Positions 7,525-12,940 of a DNA stretch of 12,940 nucleotides are shown in pieces. Origin of the DNA: a bacterium. Its GTDB lineage: Bacteria > AUK180. Position numbers and translations under genes: made by a program. Below the pieces are notes generated by a model, which was not told the origin of the DNA, made no database searches, and saw only the letters and a program-made list of their open reading frames with translations. The stretch covers positions 1-12,940 of the forward strand of contig JAGGYO010000114.1 of assembly GCA_021162505.1 (NCBI GenBank). The letters are read 5' to 3'. Every line of letters begins with the position of its first letter. The stretch's first letter is position 1.

Positions 7525-8388
7525 TTATTTACCCAAATTCGCAGGAGGAATTGATTTTCTAAAAACACCTACAAGTGCAATTATTGTAATGAGATATGGA
7601 AGCATGGAGATCAATTGGGTGGGTATTTTCCCTCCTTGAAATGCCATAGCGATCCATTCAAAAGATGCGAAAATCAAAGCTCCAATGGTCGCGCCAAGAG
7701 GTTTCCATCCGCCAAATATTACAGCTGCAAGAGCAATATATCCGCGACCGGAAGAAATATCTTTTACAAAGGTTCCCGATTGCAAGACCAGAAAACTCCC
7801 ACCGATGCCTGTAATAAATCCTGAAGCAAAAAGTCCCATAAAACTTATCTTATTGATCTTTATTCCCATGGTCAAGGCTTGAAAAGGATTTTCACCAACA
7901 CTTCTATAATGAAGTCCCCATTTGGTTCTGAAAAGAAAAATGTAAACACAAATGAAAGTTATTATGAACAAAATGAAAAATAAAAATGATATATTCCCTT
8001 CAAAGTTCAATGAAAAGGTCCTTTTTTCATTAAATATCATAGATGTCATAAAAATAGTGAAACCCGAAACAAAAATATTAATCCCAAGACCACTGATTAT
8101 ATGGTTCAAATTGAGCTTTTTGGTAAAGTACCAATGTAATATTCCCATAAAACCCGAAGCCAATGAGCCCAGGAACATGGACAATATCAAACTATGCGTA
8201 AAATAATATACTACCCCTGTGGTAAAAGCAGCTGTTAATAAAAAACCCTCTAATGCAATATTTATTATTCCGACACGCTCAGATAGGATGCCACCCATGG
8301 TACCAAAGAACAATGGGTAAAAAGCGGGCAATATTAGAGCTATTATGTTAAATTTATTCATCTTGTATTCTAACATTTTTTTACGCAT
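7525..8388 (-). CDS. ABC transporter permease, nucleoside (NupQ/YufQ) type
   Basis: This 287-residue polytopic inner-membrane protein has about eight hydrophobic segments. It matches the BPD_transp_2/RbsC-like permeases of BmpA-type nucleoside importers, with ILSERVGIINIALEGFLL near the N-terminus, VGENPFQALTMGI in the central loop and GRGYIALAAVIFGGW later. In related systems it pairs with a second permease, an ATPase and a lipoprotein, none of which lies in this window. It is the first gene of the eight-gene operon and appears to be an orphan. Three in-frame ATGs (8388, 8376, 8361) are possible and none has a clear ribosome binding site; the last gives an N-terminus closest to the family's. 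No convincing promoter was found upstream. Confidence 0.85.
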   Translation of the reverse strand: MRKKMLEYKMNKFNIIALILPAFYPLFFGTMGGILSERVGIINIALEGFLLTAAFTTGVVYYFTHSLILSMFLGSLASGFMGILHWYFTKKLNLNHIISGLGINIFVSGFTIFMTSMIFNEKRTFSLNFEGNISFLFFILFIITFICVYIFLFRTKWGLHYRSVGENPFQALTMGIKINKISFMGLFASGFITGIGGSFLVLQSGTFVKDISSGRGYIALAAVIFGGWKPLGATIGALIFASFEWIAMAFQGGKIPTQLISMLPYLITIIALVGVFRKSIPPANLGK

Positions 8389-8520
8389 TTACAAAATGAT
8401 TTTGGCTATAACCTGAAACAAGTGGATAAGAATTTGTAAAATTTAATAAAATCAAAGTTAAATGGAATAACCACCGAGCACTCAGAGCACACTGAGAGTA
8501 AAAAAGTCATCCAGAAAGAT

Positions 8521-8628
8521 GTGCCTGGCTCACTTGCGTGCCTGACTCCGAATAGTGCCTCGGATGCTTAGGTGCGTCCTGACACAAAATTTATTTGCCT
8601 GGCTCCGAAGATTACTTGGCTCCGAAAT
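8521..8628. repeat. degenerate tandem GCCTGGCTCCGAA units
   Basis: At least four related units can be read: TGCCTGGCTC (8522-8531), GCCTGACTCCGAA (8540-8552), TTGCCTGGCTCCGAAG (8595-8610) and CTTGGCTCCGAA (8615-8626), plus a partial GTGCCTCGGA near 8555. The spacing is irregular. The base composition is richer in GC than the flanking DNA, which suggests repeat DNA of separate origin. Confidence 0.6.
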
Positions 8629-8662
8629 GTAGCAATCTCATTTTTTCAATTCATTTATTTTC

Positions 8663-8733
8663 CGTCATTATCGGGCTTGACCCGATAATCCATTTTTTTG
8701 GTTTTCTGGATTCCTGCCTTCGCAGGAATGACT
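8663..8733. repeat. dispersed palindromic repeat with two hairpins
   Basis: The first hairpin has a perfect nine-base stem (ATTATCGGG 8667-8675, CCCGATAAT 8681-8689) with a five-base loop. The second has a perfect eight-base stem (ATTCCTGC 8710-8717, GCAGGAAT 8722-8729) with a four-base loop. The GTCATTCCTG...CAGGAATCC type is a familiar intergenic element in many bacteria. The segment 8705-8732, read on the minus strand, matches 11557-11584 at 25 of 28 positions. Confidence 0.75.
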
Positions 8734-8980
8734 AAATATAATCTCACTATATAAACTGCTTTTTTCTCAACGGTAACCAGGATTTTCTTCTTATATCGGT
8801 CAACTAAAATGGAGATGGGCCTCAATTGTCAATTTGTCTTCTGGTTCCTCAGTAATTGCAGTTAAGCTGTCTGGGTTGTAAAAATATCACAATCATATTG
8901 AAGGACACTCTTCACATTCTATTAATGATGCTCATGAAAATATGTACTCAGAACAATATTCAAAACATGATCTGATATTT

Positions 8981-9008
8981 TTGTAAAATTTTCTTTTTAT
9001 GGTATAAT
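8981..9008 (+). promoter_or_regulatory. sigma70-type promoter of the SDR/thioesterase operon
   Basis: The -10 box is a perfect TATAAT (9003-9008) with an extended TGG directly before it. The -35 is a weak TTGTAA (8981-8986), 16 bases upstream. The expected transcription start is near 9015, which leaves a leader of only about 13 bases that is almost entirely ribosome binding site (CGGAGG, 9016-9021). Confidence 0.7.
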
Positions 9009-9027
9009 GTTTCTTCGGAGGTTATAT

Positions 9028-10008
9028 ATGAAGGTATTAATAACCGGTGTTACCGGTTTTGCTGGCAGTCATTTGGCAGATTATATTTTAGCAAATTTCA
9101 AAGATGTTGATCTCTATGGTTTTAAAAGATGGAGATCAAGAGATGAAAATATTATTCACTTACTTGGAAAAGTAAAATTCTACGATGTGGACATAAAAGA
9201 CAGCACTGCTGTGAACAGGTTTATTCAAGAGATACAACCCAATAAAATATTTCATTTGGCGGCACAATCTTTTGTACCTACATCATGGAAAGCACCATCG
9301 GAAACACTGAATACCAATATTATAGGCCAGGTCAATATTTTTGAAGCTATAAGACAACATCACCTCATTGATGATACCGTTATTCAAATAGCCTGCTCCT
9401 CCGAGGAATATGGGCTGGTCCATGAAGATGAAGTTCCCATAAAGGAAACAAATCCGCTGAGACCGCTGTCGCCTTATGCCGTTTCAAAGATCGCACAGGA
9501 TTATTTGGGATATCAATATCATCAGAGTTATGGAATAAAAGCTATAAGAACAAGAACATTCAATCACACCGGACCAAGAAGAGGTGAGGTTTTTGTAATT
9601 TCCACATTCTGCAAACAAATAGCACTTATTGAAAAGGACCTTAAACCACCGGTCATTAAAGTCGGTAATCTTGATGCTAAAAGGGATTTTACGGATGTAC
9701 GAGATATAGTCAGGGGATATTGGATCGCTACCGATAAATGTGAACCGGGTGAAGTTTATAATATTGCATCCGATGAGACCCATAAGATCGGCGACATTCT
9801 AGATAGTTTACTATCACTCTCCAATAAGAAAATAAAGGTCGTTCAAGATCCTGAGAGAATGAGACCTTCCGATGTTCTGATCTTGCACGGGGACAGCACA
9901 AAATTCAGAGAAAAAACAGGATGGAAACCCGAGATTCCATTCAAACAAACACTGGAAGACACCCTGAACTATTGGAGAAAGAGGATTGAAACAAATAAAA
10001 AGTATTAA
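9028..10008 (+). CDS. NAD(P)-dependent SDR sugar-nucleotide enzyme, GDP-mannose 4,6-dehydratase-like
   Basis: This 326-residue extended short-chain dehydrogenase has a Rossmann motif GVTGFAG (7-13), FHLAAQS near 75-81, SSEEYG (124-129), the catalytic YAVSK (Tyr150, Lys154), FNHTGPRR (178-185) and the C-terminal substrate-binding region. It best fits GDP-mannose 4,6-dehydratase or the related GDP-6-deoxy-4-keto-mannose reductase, enzymes of deoxyhexose supply for surface glycans. The SSEEYG motif leaves dehydratase versus reductase open, and a UDP-sugar substrate cannot be excluded. The ATG at 9028 is chosen because CGGAGG (9016-9021) lies six bases before it; an in-frame ATG at 9007 sits inside the -10 box. 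The 3' end overlaps the thioesterase gene by 23 bases. Confidence 0.88.
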   Translation: MKVLITGVTGFAGSHLADYILANFKDVDLYGFKRWRSRDENIIHLLGKVKFYDVDIKDSTAVNRFIQEIQPNKIFHLAAQSFVPTSWKAPSETLNTNIIGQVNIFEAIRQHHLIDDTVIQIACSSEEYGLVHEDEVPIKETNPLRPLSPYAVSKIAQDYLGYQYHQSYGIKAIRTRTFNHTGPRRGEVFVISTFCKQIALIEKDLKPPVIKVGNLDAKRDFTDVRDIVRGYWIATDKCEPGEVYNIASDETHKIGDILDSLLSLSNKKIKVVQDPERMRPSDVLILHGDSTKFREKTGWKPEIPFKQTLEDTLNYWRKRIETNKKY

Positions 10009-10396
10009 TGCCTTTCGACCGCTTTATGGGGATTGCGACCCTATGGGAGTACTCTATAACGGAAATTATCTTAAATTATTTGAATATGGCAGAACCGAGC
10101 TTATGCGTCTATCCGGTTTATCTTATAAGGAATTTGAAAAAATGGGATATCTGCTGCCGGTCGCAAGAGCAAATATTGAATTCAAAAAGCCCGTATTTTA
10201 TGATGAGCCATGTGAAATTGAGACCATTGTTAAAAGCCATGATAAATATAAAATGATATTTTCATATAATATAAAAGATGATCGAGGGATCCTTGCAAAG
10301 GGTGAAACAGTACATACCGTCATCAATACAGATGGGAAATTAATACCTATTCCTGAAATCTTGACCAGAATTTTAAATGGAGAAAAAGTTAGATAA
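9986..10396 (+). CDS. hotdog-fold acyl-CoA thioesterase (YbgC / 4-hydroxybenzoyl-CoA type)
   Basis: This 136-residue single-domain protein hydrolyses acyl-CoA thioesters if it behaves like its family. The signature is YGDCDPMGVLYNGNYLKLFE (residues 14-33), containing the catalytic Asp of the DxxG(V/I)xY motif, followed by GRTELM. The later strands FKKPVFYDEP and AKGETVHTVI are also typical, and the length is normal for the family. The start is TTG at 9986, with GGAG (9974-9977) eight bases upstream; no ATG exists before the active site. It overlaps the SDR gene by 23 bases, so the two are co-transcribed and probably coupled. Pairing a sugar-nucleotide enzyme with a thioesterase is not a known pathway unit; the link may be only transcriptional. 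No hairpin terminator follows; 30 bases separate it from the convergent gene. Confidence 0.88.
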   Translation: MKQIKSINAFRPLYGDCDPMGVLYNGNYLKLFEYGRTELMRLSGLSYKEFEKMGYLLPVARANIEFKKPVFYDEPCEIETIVKSHDKYKMIFSYNIKDDRGILAKGETVHTVINTDGKLIPIPEILTRILNGEKVR

Positions 10397-10426
10397 TGTC
10401 TTTTTGTAACTTCGCCCCTCTTTTTC

Positions 10427-11404
10427 TTAAAATTTCCTCGTAAACGAAAAGATCAAAACACCATCCTTTTCTCTTAAACTCAGGCTTTTATTGTAAATTT
10501 TTACAGCTTTATCAACAGTAACAGATTTACCATATCCGATAAGCATCCCTGCCGTCACCCCAGAAACCATATATATAATGCCGGAAACTATCGCTACCCT
10601 TTTTGCTTTGCTTTTTTCATCGTCTGGTATATAGTATTCATCACCCGGTGAGGTATCGTCTAAAGCTTTAGCCAAATTCGGAATTAAAAAACCCAAAGAA
10701 ACAATCGCAATGGGCAAGAAAACAAAAGAACCTAATTTGGTTCTTTTGCTTTGTTTTATCATCAGCTCCTTGGTTAGAGGATTTAAACGGAGTATATTAT
10801 CAAGCTCCTTGGAACTCATCTGCACTCGATTCATATAATAGTGTCCTTTTCTGTTTTCTATGAAGTTTTTAGGTTTAAGTTGGGTATTAGCAGACCCTTG
10901 TTCTGTTTTTGTATATTGCGGAACATATATCTTTCCACTTATCTTTGCAACGATCTTCTCCACTGATGCAAGGAGGTCTTCCTCGCTTTTTGCCTGGTCC
11001 GATTCTGCTTTTTCAATTTGTCCTGTTTCAATGTTTAACATCTTGATATTTAAAACATAAACACTTCCAATCATTCCTAGTGACCCTGTAAATATCTTTG
11101 AGACACCGAGCATTTTTCCTATTTGGACAATACATTCCTGACTTGTGCACCCTGATCGCTGAAAATCCTGTTCTTTTAATATTAAATTCATGTTTTCTCT
11201 GGTTACCATTATGTATTTATTCGTATTTAAAAGTTTAGATCTAAGATAGTCAGAGAGCATTGAAGCAACATCAGCAGATACCCCTTTTTTTGCTTGAAGA
11301 TCAATCACCGCCACAGCCGATTTTGCTTCTGTGGTATCAGAAAACACATTAGCAGAAAATACAAATAATATGATCAAAAAAAATAGAGTAACTGATTTTT
11401 TCAT
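10427..11404 (-). CDS. exported CsgG/FlgO-like protein
   Basis: This 325-residue protein has a signal peptide (residues 1-22, cut near VFS-D) and an N-terminal domain of the CsgG/FlgO kind. The domain carries VAVIDLQAKKGVSADVA, LRSKLLNTNKYIMVTRE and the typical SGCTSQEC Cys pair (Cys86, Cys91), then IGKMLGVSKIFTGSLG. Two hydrophobic segments follow (about 222-244 and 269-291), and it ends with AVKIYNKSL and a beta-like tail. Such proteins occur in FCB and spirochaete genomes; a true curli-type pore role is not implied, since the lipobox of CsgG is absent. The ATG at 11402-11404 follows a very strong GGAGGAGG (11407-11414). It is transcribed alone from its own promoter and meets the thioesterase gene head to tail end. 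Confidence 0.82.
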   Translation of the reverse strand: MKKSVTLFFLIILFVFSANVFSDTTEAKSAVAVIDLQAKKGVSADVASMLSDYLRSKLLNTNKYIMVTRENMNLILKEQDFQRSGCTSQECIVQIGKMLGVSKIFTGSLGMIGSVYVLNIKMLNIETGQIEKAESDQAKSEEDLLASVEKIVAKISGKIYVPQYTKTEQGSANTQLKPKNFIENRKGHYYMNRVQMSSKELDNILRLNPLTKELMIKQSKRTKLGSFVFLPIAIVSLGFLIPNLAKALDDTSPGDEYYIPDDEKSKAKRVAIVSGIIYMVSGVTAGMLIGYGKSVTVDKAVKIYNKSLSLREKDGVLIFSFTRKF

Positions 11405-11423
11405 TACCTCCTCCATCTTGTGA

Positions 11424-11452
11424 ATTATACAACTTTCTTTAGAAAAAAGCAA
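11424..11452 (-). promoter_or_regulatory. sigma70-type promoter of the CsgG-like gene
   Basis: On the minus strand the -10 is a perfect TATAAT (11424-11429), and a -35 TTGCTT (11447-11452) lies 17 bases upstream. The -10 ends 19 bases before the ATG, so the leader is about 13 bases long and consists mostly of the ribosome binding site. Confidence 0.65.
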
Positions 11453-11552
11453 TATTTTGTCTGGTATCTCAACATAGCTACCAATGCGTCATACGGCACA
11501 CAGACAGGTTGGACTTTTTAAAGGGAAAAACAACATTAGACAAAATGTTTTT

Positions 11553-11628
11553 ACCCGTCATTCCTGTAAAGGCAGGAATTCAGATTCCTCAGTCATTCAG
11601 AGCAATTGAAAATTGCGTAGGAATCTCA
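11553..11628. repeat. dispersed repeat cluster with nested palindromes
   Basis: A first hairpin is ATTCCTG (11560-11566) pairing with CAGGAAT (11573-11579). A second element has an outer eight-base stem, AGATTCCT (11582-11589) with AGGAATCT (11619-11626), and inside it a perfect six-base stem, GCAATT (11602-11607) with AATTGC (11611-11616). This is the organisation of the mobile intergenic palindromic repeats that contain GCAATT-type cores. The cluster lies between the promoter of the CsgG-like gene and the stop of the membrane-protein gene. Confidence 0.7.
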
Positions 11629-11646
11629 TCTTCTTGTTTTCTAAAA

Positions 11647-12102
11647 TCAACCTTGCATTAGTGCAATTAAAGCAACCAACCAACCTAATACACCTAATAC
11701 AATGATTATTATCAAAAGTATTTTAAATAATAGTCTGATTTGCCTTTGCTCTTTAGGCATGGTAAAATACATTGAGAGTATAATAATAGCAATAATAACA
11801 GATAACCCAAAAAATATTATTAAACTATATGCTTCTCTTGGGAATATCACTACACTAAATGAAGAAAATATTCCTATTAATATACTGATAATATTCCATA
11901 TAATGATTGTTTTATATTTGCCACCAATATTAGATTTTTGTTTAAATGCTGATATTATCACTGTAATATTACCTATGATAAAAAAAAGTAAATAGCCAAA
12001 TGATAGATGAAGTTTAAATAAATTTCGAAAAGCATAATATATGAGCCACATTATTGTCCATAAACTAATTGTTAATATGAAATTATTTGTCTTTTTGCCC
12101 AT
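11647..12102 (-). CDS. small five-helix integral membrane protein, family unknown
   Basis: This 151-residue protein is almost entirely hydrophobic, with likely membrane helices at about 8-25, 35-53, 65-87, 92-114 and 124-148. Short polar loops separate them (KQKSNIGGKYK, MPKEQRQIR). There are no catalytic motifs and no family is recognised. The ATG at 12100-12102 directly follows the TAA of an 18-codon mini-gene (TAAATG), and no ribosome binding site lies close upstream, since GGGGAG is about 27 bases away. Translation therefore probably depends on ribosomes arriving from the mini-gene. The arrangement with the membrane-anchored gene upstream suggests a joint membrane role, which is an inference. 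Confidence 0.72.
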   Translation of the reverse strand: MGKKTNNFILTISLWTIMWLIYYAFRNLFKLHLSFGYLLFFIIGNITVIISAFKQKSNIGGKYKTIIIWNIISILIGIFSSFSVVIFPREAYSLIIFFGLSVIIAIIILSMYFTMPKEQRQIRLLFKILLIIIIVLGVLGWLVALIALMQG

Positions 12103-12159
12103 TTACATTTTTTTAAAAGGAATTATCTCCCCAAGTACCTTAGCCAACCATTTTTTCAT
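12103..12159 (-). CDS. 18-residue mini-gene, cationic amphipathic peptide
   Basis: The frame ATG to TAA encodes MKKWLAKVLGEIIPFKKM. Its ATG overlaps the TGA of the upstream gene (ATGA), and its TAA is followed at once by the ATG of the membrane protein. A GGGGGA run (12163-12168) lies just upstream and may serve as ribosome binding site, though the spacing is short. The peptide is positively charged at both ends with hydrophobic residues between, as in membrane-active or leader peptides. It could be a coupling leader, a functional micropeptide or a chance frame. The seamless fit between neighbours, and the lack of another binding site for the downstream gene, favour real translation. Confidence 0.4.
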   Translation of the reverse strand: MKKWLAKVLGEIIPFKKM

Positions 12160-12940
12160 ATTTCCCCCGATTTATCTCTATTTAATAAGTATCTTATCTC
12201 CTTTCCCCTAATGCTATCCAGTTCTTTTATTTCCCAACTTGTTCTTCCCAAAAGTAGTTTTATCATTTCCAATGCTTGTTTTTTCAAAGGTTCTTTCAGA
12301 AATCCTATTTTCCTTAGCTCCTCTGCTCTATTATTATCAAAAAGTTTTCTAAAGAGCTCTTTCACCTCATCCAGGTTCTTATGATTTTCCTTTATTGACC
12401 ATTGACTAAGGGTTTTATCCAGAATGTTAGGTGTCTTTTCTAGAACATTTGCACCAAGCCACTCATCCTTGGCAAAATCCGCTAATCCGCTCATCTTGGG
12501 CTCGAAATTGGAAACATAGATGATCTTCCTTTCCTCATCAAGCTCAATCTTTATTTTGGTCAGATCAATACCGTATTTTGCAGTAAATTTTGACCTAAAA
12601 CCACCAATAAACCGGAGTTGAGCTTCCTTCTTACTATCAACCGCATTAAATTCTTGATCCTTTTTATCTCTTTTAAGAAAAAAATCATAATATCTTGTAA
12701 TTTCAAAATCTACTTTTAACATGCCAATCTCAAGAATAGGTGTTATGTTTTTTATTATTATCCCATTTTTCTCAATTGAATTAACTTTTTCTTTTAGTTT
12801 CTTATTTTCGTTTCTTAATATCTCAAGAGTTTCTCTTGATTTTATAACATTGATAAAATAACCGGTTTTATGAAAAAATGAAACAAGTAAGGGAGAAAAT
12901 ATTATACCTAATATAAAAACACCAATATATGAAACAATCC
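12156..12940 (-). CDS. membrane-anchored DUF4230-like protein, 5' end beyond window
   Basis: The frame is open from the TGA at 12156-12158 to the window edge, about 260 codons, with the start outside. The visible N-terminal part has a membrane helix (YIGVFILGIIFSPLLVSFF), then a coiled-coil-like stretch (ETLEILRNENKKLKEKVNSI). A beta-containing domain follows with KYGIDLTKIKIELDE and a charged helical C-terminus (NNRAEELRKIGFLKEPLKKQ). This layout resembles the poorly understood DUF4230 family of single-pass membrane proteins. An internal ATG at 12722 could be mistaken for the start, but the codons upstream of it are clearly coding. Its stop overlaps the mini-gene start (ATGA), so it heads a cluster with the small peptide and the five-helix protein. 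Confidence 0.7.
   Translation of the reverse strand, partial: IVSYIGVFILGIIFSPLLVSFFHKTGYFINVIKSRETLEILRNENKKLKEKVNSIEKNGIIIKNITPILEIGMLKVDFEITRYYDFFLKRDKKDQEFNAVDSKKEAQLRFIGGFRSKFTAKYGIDLTKIKIELDEERKIIYVSNFEPKMSGLADFAKDEWLGANVLEKTPNILDKTLSQWSIKENHKNLDEVKELFRKLFDNNRAEELRKIGFLKEPLKKQALEMIKLLLGRTSWEIKELDSIRGKEIRYLLNRDKSGEI

Larger units (their letters stand above)
8389..9002. other. repeat-rich intergenic region between divergent genes
   Basis: This stretch of about 600 bases holds no credible gene. It contains, in order, an AT-rich leader for the permease operon (8389-8455), a GAGCACTCAGAGCACACTGAGAG-like imperfect repeat near 8476-8498, tandem GCCTGGCTCCGAA-type units (8521-8628) and two hairpins (8667-8689 and 8710-8729). 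A unique AT-rich segment (8740-8980) precedes the SDR promoter. All open frames inside are short, lack starts with a ribosome binding site, and resemble nothing recognised. The promoter of the eight-gene operon must lie here, but no good -35/-10 pair was seen; TATAGC near 8405-8410 (minus strand) is only a weak candidate. Confidence 0.6.

Noticed and set aside
7120..7554. 144-codon open frame antisense to rsmI
   Set aside because: It lies wholly opposite a clearly conserved gene, has low-complexity composition and no ribosome binding site; it is a shadow frame.
8800..8825. GTCAACTAAAATGGAGATGGGCC-like segment, which resembles insertion-sequence ends
   Set aside because: Only one copy is present, with no transposase frame or matching inverted end nearby, so an insertion-sequence remnant cannot be supported.
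8882..8986. His-rich short open frame (YHNHIEGHSSHS...) before the SDR promoter
   Set aside because: It is only about 34 codons with no start codon at its beginning, and it ends inside the promoter -35 region; no family is recognisable, so chance or a very old remnant.
9484..9783. 99-codon frame antisense to the SDR gene
   Set aside because: The sense frame carries the conserved catalytic motifs throughout; the antisense frame matches nothing and lacks a start signal.
10397..10426. Possible bidirectional terminator between the convergent genes
   Set aside because: The 30 bases contain T-runs but no inverted repeat able to form a stem.

Overview
This AT-rich window looks like part of a bacterial chromosome, probably from the Fibrobacterota-Chlorobiota-Bacteroidota (FCB) side of the tree or one of its uncultured relatives (Cloacimonadota- or WOR-3-like). 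The main pointers are a GWxTD-domain lipoprotein, a family largely confined to those lineages, and a CsgG-like protein of the type common there. Neither is decisive, so the placement is an inference. No rRNA, tRNA, CRISPR array or intact transposase was seen.

Layout. Positions 1-196 hold the possible end of a plus-strand gene running into low-complexity direct repeats. From 8388 down to 197 lies one compact minus-strand block of eight genes. In order of transcription they are a nucleoside-type ABC permease, rsmI, a GWxTD lipoprotein, a secreted Ig-like companion, a membrane diguanylate cyclase, a patatin-like phospholipase, a secreted 5'-nucleotidase-like protein and a membrane-anchored SGNH-fold protein. 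Every junction lies between a 25-base overlap and a 1-base gap, so the block reads as one translationally coupled operon. Positions 8389-9027 are non-coding and filled with dispersed repeats. A two-gene plus-strand unit follows (9028-10396): a GDP-mannose-dehydratase-like SDR enzyme and a hotdog-fold thioesterase. It converges on a minus-strand CsgG-like gene (10427-11404) that has its own promoter. After another repeat cluster (11553-11626), the right end (11647-12940) carries a second minus-strand cluster: a five-helix membrane protein, an 18-codon mini-gene and a membrane-anchored DUF4230-like gene that runs off the window.

How the genes may work together. Apart from rsmI and the permease, most of the large operon is envelope-directed: a lipoprotein, secreted beta-rich proteins, two extracytoplasmic hydrolase-fold proteins, a cytoplasmic lipid hydrolase and a c-di-GMP synthase. 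Both extracytoplasmic hydrolase-fold proteins carry Asn where an acidic residue or His is expected (GNNE for GNHE; NYH for the usual DxH). They may therefore bind ligands rather than catalyse. An envelope-maintenance or surface-assembly module under c-di-GMP control is a reasonable hypothesis but is not shown by the sequence.

The points most worth following up are the 18-residue amphipathic mini-gene wedged without gaps between two membrane-protein genes, the pair of degenerate hydrolases, the eight-gene coupled cascade, and an inverted repeat pair (25 of 28 bases identical) that brackets the SDR/thioesterase/CsgG block.
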